A stretch of DNA of 64,000 nucleotides from NCBI RefSeq assembly GCF_000003815.2, contig NC_049983.1, forward strand, positions 26,281,003 through 26,345,002. Direction: 5' to 3'. The position numbers were made by a program, and so were the translations under genes. Position 1 is the first letter of the stretch. Each line of letters begins with the position of its first letter. Shown here in pieces: positions 29,701 through 41,900 of this stretch. The notes under the pieces are model-generated. The model did not search any database. It saw nothing but the letters and a program-made list of their open reading frames with translations, and had not been told where the DNA came from. The DNA is from Branchiostoma floridae. Its lineage: Eukaryota; Chordata; Leptocardii; Amphioxiformes; Branchiostomatidae.

Positions 29701-32700
29701 ACATTTTGAGAGTGACTGTTCTTTCTGTCTCATATTTGTCTGCACAACAGACAGATTTTGTAAGCTCCCAGTGATTCGAGGAAAACACACAGACTGGTGT
29801 TTCCGTGATAGAAAATTCGAAAAGTGTGGTTAAATAATAGCGCATGGCACGGGGCCGCCATTTTTTTGTGAGGAATTTTTCTTTGTTGTTGACGACGAAA
29901 AATCCAAGATTCACTCGTAACTAGGTTTTACGGAGACCATATCAGTACTACATATAAATGCTACAATATTCATGACAAAATCTAGCGACAAAAGTGCCAA
30001 GTTTGTAGCTACACGAGCAGAAAAAAACGAGTTATCGATGACATAGTAACGAGTACGTACATGCTTGTGGTCCCGCAACCTCGATATATTTTCCTTTGTT
30101 TACATGCTCAGGTTACGCTAGAAGTTTTTATACAAAACCAAACTATTTTAACTCATCTATCAACAACATGTCCACCGCTAAGACACTAAACAACACACAG
30201 ATTTCGTAAGCTCCTAGTGATTCGAGGAAAAACATACAGACTGGTGTTTCCGTGAAAGAAAATTCGAAAAGTCTCTGAGGTTTTTAGCGCACGGCCGCCA
30301 TCTTTTTTGGGGCCATTTTTCTTAGAGTTGTTGTTGTCGACGACGAAAAATCCCAGATTCGCTCGTAACTTGGTTTTACGGAGACCAAAAACTACAATAC
30401 TCATGACAAAATCTAGTGACTATTTTTCCAACGTATTTTGAATACGGTCAGCAAATTTTCGTGCTTGAAAATCTTGGGACAGCGTCGGCATCATTGTTGT
30501 TACGAGTTCGGTATAAGCGGTTCACTTTGTTATGAAATCTATCCGGACGCCGACAAAGATGTAAAATCCAAGAATCATTTGTGCTGTTTTGTGTCGGAGT
30601 CAAAGCGTACAAGTACTTCACAATAATGGCAACACAGTTATGACCATAACAAGCGAAATACAAGGTAAATTTACAGGGTGAATTACTACTAGTATGTGAC
30701 AGATAAACGTCCTGCAGCTGTGATAAACAGTGGCGAATTCACCCTTCTCCGCGCGCGTTCCGTGACTGGAGTCGGCAGACCAGCGGTGTCAATAGTTGGA
30801 ACTTTTCCTGCGATAATCCTGCGATTTTCCTGCGGTCCTCCTACAGCTCTCCCCAATATAATCTCAAGGTTCATGTTGAAGTACGAGGGCTCGAAGTGTG
30901 CGGAGCCGTAGATGTCGCGGAAGGAACCATGCCGATGCCTCTGAACAAACTTGATACATAATTTTGTACACTGTTTTCTAGCTCGCTGAGACTCTCAATT
31001 TGTCAGCCGCAGTTCTGTCATTTTTAACTTTGGGGAATCTGTGCATAGATATCCCCTCGGTAGACTGACTATTCTTACAGCTAACGCCATGTGGGCCTCC
31101 TGCGACACAATAACGTCCACTGGACTTTGTACTAACACGACCGGTAGTACAAGACGCCATTACAGCGGACAGGGGTAGAGCTACTACAAGAACGCGACTC
31201 TCTAAAATGACGTCATGCATATCATTTGAATTCGCCCTCGGATGCCCCAAATCGCACTTTTTAAAGACGTTTTAACATAACTTTCCGACCAAATTATCAC
31301 ATGAAAAATATCTCAATCTAATAGCGAGGAAATGATCCTCTAGATCGTTAAAAAAGTTTGCAAAAATTAAAAAATCGATCCTATTTCTCCTAGTCTTTAA
31401 TGAAATTTAATATTTGCAAACAAACGTTAGTCGGACGTTAGTCGGGCGAAATTCACCCAATTTGTTCGATCTGCACGATCTGCAGGCGACTTGTTAACGA
31501 GCTCTGTTAACAATATAAGTGAAGGGAGTTTATAAAGAGAGGTTATAACAATTTAAAAGACTGACTGGTTTATTTGCGATGAATCATACGCATATGCATA
31601 CCATTGCAGCCATAAGGCGAGATTGGTGTATGGGACATAAAAATTTGTTAAAAACAATTCATTAGAATACGTTCAACAGTGATACAATAAAAGGCAATGT
31701 ACTATTACTGAATCTGGCAGATCTGCATCTAAACTGTGTGTAGTTGTCCTTTGTACGTAGTTCCCTGCCATTAACACTTCCTGGGGCAGCCAGCCAGAGA
31801 ATAGTGGAGACTTAGACTTAGATTTCAGACAAAGACTACGGATAGAAAATATAAAAATCTATAAAAGTGTTTTGAGCTCGTGCCAATGTTCTCCCAACTT
31901 GTGAATTTTCCAATGTTGTACCAGACTGATGATGCTACACGGGGCAGCTGTTGGTATGGTTGGTATAACGAAGGGCACGCTCTGTTATGGGCTCCTGATG
32001 GATTTCTAGAGAATTTCAGCGGAACTGCGTATATTTTCATATTTTGTCTTCAAAACATGCGATGTTTTTGGAACAAATAAATCAATCTTCATATTCTGTA
32101 TTGTTTTCAAATGGTGGCCAAACCTCTCATTGATAGAATAAAGTTTGAATAAGCCACTGATTGAATGTAGAACTAAAATATACTGACCAATTTTCAACCT
32201 CTCTTTCCAGGAATTTCAGCTCCAACAGCAGCCGGTAAGTTTTAGTTTTGTTTTCCTGTTTGTTACCTAGTTACGGATAGCTAGAGCGTTTCCACAAGAC
32301 ATCATAGGAACACCAACATAGAAGCGCACGCGGCTGTCTGTGTTACTGTGGTTCGCGTTTGTGGACATCTGAAGATCTTGACAGTCTGCGTCTGCCGGCA
32401 TACTTTTGCTTAATTAACCCTCAAACACCCGAGTGGGGTCCGTTTGGACCCAAGACGTACATTTTGCAGTGCCATTTGAACATTTTTAATCTGAAGAAAA
32501 ATTCCTTCCGTGACTTTGTCAGCCAACATCTTCTATACCTTCTCCCAATTTTTTTATGAAGATTGGTACAATACTGTGGAAGCTATATAGAAAGTCCTTG
32601 ATCAGTCCGTCTGGGGTCCAAACGGACCCCAGCAAAAAAGTGTAGCTTTTGAAAGAAAGTTTTGAGTCTAACTCCCTAAATATTTACTGTATCACCACCA

Positions 32701-35700
32701 AACTTAAGCATAATAAGCATGTAAAACTAAATCATCATAAAAACTTATGTGTCATCACCATATAATATGACGACATTATGACGTCATTAAGCTAATAAGG
32801 GCGGCCATCTTGGATTTCGACTATGAATTATGAAAATAGCATTGAATTTAATAGAATTTTATTGTTGTAACAAAACAAGCATTGTTTACCAAAAAAAACC
32901 TTGTTAAAATCGAAATTGGCAAATTTTGGCAAAAATATGCCTGTCATAATTCCGTTGCCATGGCAACCCCAAATAATGATAAATTTACTGTATTGCCAAA
33001 ACAATTTTGCTAACAATATTTTGTGATGTATGGCCAAGTTTCGTAGCTTTAGCACTACCCGTTTAAGAGTTATGCGACATAAAGGTTGCTGAGGGCCTCA
33101 AAATTCCCCTCTCTGGTCAGAATAGGTTTAGTGCAAAAGATGGTCCTCTGATCTTTTGCATAAATTATGATAATGAGGTTGAATAAACAACACCTTAACA
33201 TGTCGAAATATTCCTCTTACATTGATGAAGCGATGTATGTACAATGATCACCGATAGGAATTGGAACTGAACAAAACATTTTGGGGTTCGTTTGGACCCC
33301 ACTCGGTCATTTTAGTCGCAAAAAAAGGTCGGGAGCTTGAGGGTTAAGGACTTACAATTAACGTCTCCATCGTATCATAGCGCGATTATGGTGCTCACTG
33401 TTCCCAGCTGGACCTCACGCTTTCCAAGTCGTGCGTACTACAAACCAGCAGTATAAAGGGGTGGACTTCTTCGCCATCCATGCGCGGCTGCCTGCTGACG
33501 GTTCGTCGGCCTCAGAGAACTGGTGCCGGGACTACCAGAACCTTTGTGATGAGTTCGGACTCCGCCCTACCGGCTGTGGGCCATCCAGTAATGCAGGCAA
33601 ACTTAGGTAGGATCAATGACCAGAAGTAATTGCAGTGCATACTTATAGTATATTTGTCATTTGGCTTGTCCTGCTATCTCTCTTGCGATGTATCCTACGA
33701 CTTAACTGTTCTGCCACCTGTCTTCCGATCCGTCCTGATATCAGCATTTTGATCAGTCTTGCGACAATTCTTCATGGAGTTAAGGCAGAAACGTCAATTA
33801 GTCATGGATATCGGAACCTACATGAAATTTCATGGAGGTTATATTTCTAGTAGCGTCTGTCTGTTAACAAAATAAGTCAAGATTGGCTGGGTGGATTGGT
33901 TTCATACTCGGTGTGTTGGTGGCGTGTGGTGAAAGGTGGAAATTATTAGATTTTGTCCCCCCCGGCTTCCTTTGGTACTGCAGCGCAACTTCCGGTTTTG
34001 CTATTCCCATCAGTTCTGTCCTTTGTTCAACTTTCCTGATCACTTAGATTTTATGATTCTATTATAATAAGATCAACATGGCCTTATCTACTGGAATACA
34101 AACTGAAACCCGATTTTCATAAGTTTAACTCTTCAACAGAATCAGATCAGATCTTCAACAGAATAATGATTAATAATGATGATCTTTAATGATAATTTTT
34201 ATTGCAAGTCCAGGGCTTGGGCTTATTGCACACAAAGTAAAGCAGTGGTCTGGTCTACGTAATTGCATACGTAGCAGAGAAGGAAACTGAGATTTATAGA
34301 TAGATGAAAAGGGAAATAACGTGTAATCTTTAAGTCCGTTTCTACTTATGATGGGTTCGACTTATTTTCTTATGTGCTTAGATGCGTGGTGGAATACAAC
34401 TCAGACCCCAACCACAACGAAGTGCTCGGTTGCACACCGCAAGTCGAAGTAAACGAGATTGCTGAGATGGCTTTCTTAGCCCGAAACTCTTGGAGTCGGA
34501 GTTTCGGCTTTGCTGACTGTTCCGACCAAGATCAGTACTGCCGGCGAAACATATCCAATAGTTTCTACAGTCTGTACACCACGCATCCCGCCTGGCCGGG
34601 GGAGGAAGACCAGACTGTGTACACCGTGTGTAAAGGCTCAACGCCTCACAGTGAGTATAAAGATCTTACTCCTCTTTTTTTGCTCTGCAAAACATGTGCA
34701 TTAACACTCATCAACCACAATATTCTTTGCGGCTAAAACGGAAAATTATGTTATGTTAAGTAATATGTTCTTTTTACACGTTTTTGGTGCTTATTACAAT
34801 GATTGAGTCGTCAATGTAAAGGAATATTTTGACATGTTCAGGTGCGGATAATAACGGCTCATTATGATAATTCGATCAGAATGACCACATTTTGCACGAT
34901 CGGTGTTAACGCCACCTTAACTTCATTTCTTACAAGTTTGCTGCTTAGTTAACACCGCAAATTCTATAATTATAACAAACTTAATAATATTGAACTAATT
35001 GTTCTTCTAAGAATACATGTTAGGGATAATGATAATAGACCAACCTGGCGTGAACTCTCCTTGTCTGTAGCCGCCATGCATCAGACTTATGATGCCTGCG
35101 AATGATCATGATGATGATAACCAAAAAACTTCATGTTTTAAAAACTGCACATTAGCAGGTGTCCAAGTTGACCCCACTAGGTGTAGAGAGAGACCTGCCT
35201 TTTTAATTTAACAGTTTTTGCCAATCTCCGTAAAATTCCGGATTTTGGAGAGTTTATATCACTTCTAGATGTTCATTAACGGCTTCTTGTCGGAACCAAA
35301 ATGTCAGTTAGATGACATTAAAATGAGCCCATATTGGTTTAAGTTTTTCCTTTCCATCCCTCAAATGTACGTTTTTCCAGTATCTTATGAACAGTAGAAC
35401 CCACCTGCTTTCTAATTTGCTCTAATATGCAAAAGCCAGATCCCAATTGATTGATCCCATTTCCTGTCCAGCCGTTACCTAACTGTGGTTTGTTCTCCCA
35501 ACAGGTAATGGCGGCTGCCAGCATTTCTGGGACGGTCAGAGCACGTGTACCTGTCATCTCGGCTTCACTTTGCAGGCAGACGGACGTAGTTGTGTAGGTG
35601 GGGAAATGTTCCACCATTCTTCTTCAGAAGGGGGGTTCGTGGTTGAATTTAGCAGAGGGCCACAATTTTCTTGAAAGACTCAATGGCTACACCTTTTGCT

Positions 35701-38700
35701 CTTTCCCTTTACGAGTACATAATAGTAGTGGTAACAATAGTGAAAGAACTAGTAATAGTAACAGCAACTTGTTGCCGCCATTGGCATCTGCTGGTAGGTT
35801 GTGCTTTTTTACCGTAAATTGTTGCCACTACTCAGCTGGACCCACCGCCTTTGGAGTCCAAGGAAAATGTGGCCATTCACTCGAGTTAGTATCCTTAGAT
35901 AACTTAACAATCTCACATACAAAGGCCAGACAAAAGATACGTATCGACACAGCTGCCTCAATCTTGCCTAACAGCCTTGCATTAATACCGTGTATTGCTG
36001 ATACTACCGCAAATTCCCTTTCCTCAGCTGGACCATCCGCCTTTGAAGTCCTGAGGACTCAGAACCAGGAGCATAACGGAATCAACTTTCTCGCCATCGA
36101 GGCGCGGCTGCCGGCTGACGGCCTGTCTAACTTTGACAACTGGTGCCTGGATTACATGTACCTGTGCGCGGAGTTCGGACTCAGACCAACGGGCAATGGG
36201 GAGGACGATGCGGTCGAGACAGGGATAAGCTTTATGGATAAATATGCGCGGTAGGATCCGACACGCTTATCGTAAAACCTGCCTTGCGATCTGAACTGTG
36301 CTGTAGCTTATTTAGAAATTGTGGCCCCTATAAGACATAAATGTCATCGGCTAATTTAGGTGATGCAGTGATGAAATAAAAGTTCTGACACATAATGGGG
36401 TATACAATGTTAAAGCTGTACTGAAACCAACTCCATGGTGGAATTTTTACGTAATTACCGTAAAAGACATGCATGGATATCCTACGAAAAGCCATTTCCC
36501 CGCCGTGTTTCCAGACATAGTGACAACACATTGCTTCCCGCTACTTCTCCAGTGCATGCTAACACTAACAATGAATGTTTGGTTCTCTAACTACTTGTTT
36601 TGAGATTGGGAGGAGATTTCACACCGTGGCACACCAACAGTTTGCAGACAATCAAGACCAATCGTTTGTTTCCAACAGGTGCGTGACTGAGTACAACTCC
36701 GACCCCTACATCGACAACGCGCTCCGCGGTCCACACACCGACATCGCTAGTCTGGCGAATTTGGCCTTCTCTGTCTCGGTTACACATACCAGCACTATCG
36801 GCTTCGCTATGTGCCCTTTTACTCACTGCAAGCGTGGAATATCAGATAGCCTTGGTAGTACGGTGTCAACAGGGTTTACCTTTGATGGAAGCGGAAACAG
36901 GATTGTTTACACCGTCTGCAGAGGCAGAGAAGGCGAGTATCTCAATTCGATATCCGAACCACTCACCAACACCATCAACATACATCATTCACAAGAACCA
37001 CCACCATTCACATACACCAATCACCAAAACCACCCAACACCACCATCCACATGCACTATCCACCAGAACCACTCACCAACATCACCCACCTACACCATCC
37101 ACTTACACCATTCACCCGAGCCACTCACCAACACCACCCACCCACACCATCCACATACACCAATCACCAGAACCACTCAACACCACCATCCACATACACC
37201 ATTCACCAGAACCACTCAACACCACCACCCACCAACACCATTCACCAGAACCACCTACCAACACCATCCACATACACCATTCACCAGAACCAATCAACAA
37301 CACCATCCACATACACCATTCACCAGAACCACTCAACACCACCATCCACATACACCATTCACCAGAACCACTCAACACCACCATCCACATACACCATTCA
37401 CCAGAACCACTCAACACCACCATCCACATACACCATTCACCAGAACCACTCAACACCACCATCCACATACACCATTCACCAGAACCACTCAACACCACCA
37501 TCCACATACACCATTCACAAGAACCACTCACCAACACCAACACCAAAACTCACAACACCACCCAAGTGATCCGAAACACTCACCCACATGCACCGTCCAC
37601 CCGAACAATACACCCGCAGAACATTGGCAAACAAGACACTTTTTGAATATCTAAAGGGGGCGCTGCATCGCTTTTATTGGTGTCATAATCTCAACAGAGA
37701 TCCACGCTTTCGAGGTCCTCCGCACTGCCAACCAGCAGTATCAAGGAGTCGACTTCTTCGTCATCGAGGCTCGGATTCCTTCCGATGGCCTGTCCGCCTC
37801 TGAAAGCTGGTGTAGGGACTACCAATATTTGTGCGCAGAGTTCGGACTCAACACGACCGGCTGTGGGGAGGACTATGCAGTCGAGGGTGGCAGTTCCAGT
37901 ACAATCGAATATACCCGGTACGTGTAACGTGTGAGGTGAAATCGCGTACTGTTAATGTACCTATCGTCTGATCTGGGCAGAGTGTACTTATCTTCAGAAA
38001 GAAAGCCTCAAAACTTCAAATTGAGTATTTGACTTTTTTAAAGACCATTCTTCAGAGATCATTGCCCGTCACGCATTTATCGATGTTGTTACCATAGACT
38101 TAACTGTCTCTTATATAATCGAGAGTAAGGCCAGTGGTAAGAGTGTAAGACAATTACGTAGACACTGGTGGTAGATAGAACAATTGTGATACATTTTTAC
38201 TTCTATATTTTAGAATAATTTGGAATAAAACACTTTCCTTCAAGATTTGTTCTGGAATCACATGCTTACACATCTTCAAACAAGCGCTGAAGCAGTTTTG
38301 CTTTGAATGTAGATACAGCGTGCAGAACTGATGAAGCAGTTATAAGGGTTCATATGGAAATTGACCAAACGAAATGATACCATCAATGTGTTCTTCATTG
38401 TCTACAATGCATGCAACAATGACGCTTTTTCTTTTTGAGGCCTATCGATCTGAATCATTGTCTCCGTCCAGGTATTTTCCTTCTGACAATGCTGACATAT
38501 TGATTCACTTTTTAGTGTCCGTAACTCTTGACATGTCCTAAAAACCTCTGTCGTGTTTCCAGGTGCGCTGATGAGTACAGCTCCGACCCCTACATCAACA
38601 ACGTGCTCGGGTGCCCCCCGGCCGCTGGTGTAGAGGCGGTGGTGAGGGAGGCTTTTGAACCTTTGTACACTGGTGCGAGGTTCTTCGGCTTTGATGCCTG

Positions 38701-38903
38701 TTCCGTCGACAACTGCCAACGTGAGATACAGGATAGCCTTGCTCTGTCCGACACTTCAGCTGTTCACTTTAGTTCAACTCCAGACGGGAAGATCGTGTAT
38801 ACCGTGTGTTCCGGTATATCAGGTAGGAATATCAGCTATCTAACGTTCTCGCTTGTCATTTTACCTCCATGAAAAATTAAGATATTGTTTTTGGTGTATC
38901 TTC

Positions 38904-38943
<40 letters not shown>

Positions 38944-41900
38944 CTGTATGTGCGTGTGTCCGTCTATATGTGTGCGTGTTTGTGTTTCCGGGTATTGGTG
39001 TAGGTTTGAGCTCCCTAGCAGGTTGCTGTGTAACTACAGGACTCTTTTGTTATAGTTTTTCCAGGAGAGTAACTGAAGAAAGGAGCGCATGCAGTTCGAG
39101 ATTTACATAATGTGCAAATTATGCAAAGCAAAATCTAATTTGCATGATTAATGAAGAAGTCTATATTTGCATTGTTTTCGTTTTGACCCGCCCCGAGGTG
39201 TATTAGGTGTCAATATGGTTTTATTCGGTGGTTATAGTAAAGGACCAGGCGTTATGACACCATGTACACCGAGGAACAGGCGGGTCATTAACGTTATTAT
39301 CATATAGCCTACCTAAACTTGCAAACTCCGGTATGACGCATAGGGCCCTTGGTACTATACATGTGACTTCCTTTGTCGAATTTCTGAAAATTCCCATCTT
39401 CTCTTTGGTACATACATTTGTAAGAAGATTACATACGTTGCATTTTGAAAGCAGAATTTCCACAGAAAATATTCAAAACATTGCAGTCTTTGGCTGTTCA
39501 GAACAACAAAACTCACTATCAATATTAACAGAAGGAGCCATTCCTCCTTGCAGTCTTTACGTATTCTCTCTGCGCTGGAAAGTGTTTCGCTCATTCTGAT
39601 TGGCCAATGCCCGCATATCCCTTACTTTCCTGTGTATCGCTCCTTCTAATTGGTCAGAAGGAATCAACACCGGCACCCGTGTCGCTGTCGATTCATTCTG
39701 ACCAATCAGAAGTAGCGATACACACCGGGCTGTCTCGAATCTATGTGTTAAGGCGTCATAACCAACGTGGAACGGGACTTTCGGATTGGTCCTCGGCGCC
39801 TGGCTTTATGATAATAAAATATAATATATAATGTAATAAAATACAGATGTGATCAACCGAAACTAAGTATTCGCCCTTTTTGCACGAATTAATTTTTCAT
39901 GGTGGTCTAAACTTTAACCTGAGCTTTGGGTACGTTCCGCACTTTCTGCAGTTTATCTGATCCTTGTCTGTGCTCTGTATTTTTACAGACGGCTGTGCGA
40001 ATGAAAATGGCGGGTGTGCTCAAAACTGTACGAGCCTCCAGGGGGGAGGATATCACTGCAACTGCACGCAGGGCTATTTTCTAATGGAGGATCTTCATGG
40101 CTGTGAAGGTGGGAGGTTGTTCTGTCTTTGGTTAATTACAACTTCTTCGTATCACAACCAGTTTATCATAATAATAACAACAATTGTAAAGTCTTGTCCT
40201 AAGGTTAGTTGCAAGTAGATTCAAATAAGTTCATCACAAGATTAAAAGAAGCTGATATCACTAAGCACAGCTCACCTTAGAGATAGAAAAATAATATGTT
40301 TCACATGCCAAGCAAATGTAAGCCCTGTTCTAATGAAAAACAGAGAAAAAACATCGATTCAAAATACTGTAGTTTTTATGGAATAAATTGTGGTAGTAAC
40401 ACGGTTAAGGTAATGATAGCAAATAACTCTCACTCATTGTGTTTATGTCGCGTTATTTCATTTTTAAGATTGCGGCCACTGCCAGGGCGGAGACATCAAC
40501 TGTGACCCGGTGTCGGGTGTCTGCTCGGCTGGGTGTCAGGATGGATGGAAAACACGGCGTTGCAAAGAGAGTATGTTGTGATTTGAGTGCTTGTGATTTG
40601 TTTGATAGCCTGTTACATGTATATCCATCGTCCATCATGTTTTCTGTTCATTAGTCTCATATGTGTACGTTCCTCCTGGTACGTCACTTTGTTTACACTG
40701 CTATAATCTTAAAAACATTAAGCAAAATTCTTTAGTTTTGGTACGTTTATGAAGGTTAGACATCCAGGTAAACAATATTCAAATAAAATTCAATCTCTAC
40801 AACTGGATAAAAACGGATATTTACTTCCTGACGTTTCGAGTGACATCCATCACTCTTCTTCAGCGTCACTAGAATGAACTAGCAGAACAATTCAATACAA
40901 GTACAGCTAACTAGAAAAACAGCTAACTAGAAAAACTGGTTGAACAACGTAGGAATCATATGCAAAATTCACTCAAATGTAAGTCATGTTAGCATAGTTA
41001 GTTAGTTACTTAGTCAGCATGTTATTTTAGTGTTATTATTTTGCAAAGCTGCTTTGTAGATTTGGTCATTGCCCCAGCATCTAAGATTGGAAGAAGTTAA
41101 AATGTGGTTTTATTTGTAGATGATAAAGCAGAGCACAATAGCGACATTTTGAATTCATATTAACTCCTACATATATTATCCTTCTGCAGCTGTTGATCCT
41201 CCAATGAACCTGACCGTCTCTGACGTCACGGATGAAGGGTTCAAGGTCACCTGGCTTCCATCCCCTGACCCTGACCTTCAGAGGTACCGTGTCGTGGTGT
41301 CAAGGATGGACACAACGACAACTGTCAATCAGAGCACAGCTCAGACATGGCTTCAGGTGGCGAGACTGACACTGGAAACTGATTACATCATCAGTGTGAG
41401 GGTGTTGGTCCTGTCCGAAGGGCTCTGGTCACAGAGCAATGTGACAACCACCGGAGCAACCACGAGTAAGGAGTGATTTGGTTTTCTGATTATCGGTAAA
41501 CAATCAGATGGCTAGTCCTTCATAGCTTTGTCATACTGTAGCTTTAGGAAGTTAGTAACCACAATTACATCTAAAACAGACCGGACTGTGGAATTGGCTT
41601 TCCCTGGTTAGGGTAATTCTAGTGTTAGACTAAATCGCTTACTTAACTATTCAAGCCTGGATTTATAATTTTGACCTTTCATTTTTTTTTAGTAATGAGC
41701 TCCTCTACAGACCTGGAGTTTATTGACGTAACCGAGACGACGTCCATGCTGAGGTTCACCTGGGTGCCTCCTGATGCGGTCGTAACCGGATACCGCATCA
41801 TGTACGGACTGGAGGAGGCCACAGAACAGCTCACCCCCTCCCCGGGTCCAGGAGATAGATCTGCCTTGATGGTGGAGCTCCAGCCAGACACCATGTACAA

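Noticed and set aside
37112-37546. Antisense ORF with SGEWCMWMVVL repeats
   Set aside because: Minisatellite by-product on the strand opposite to the gene.
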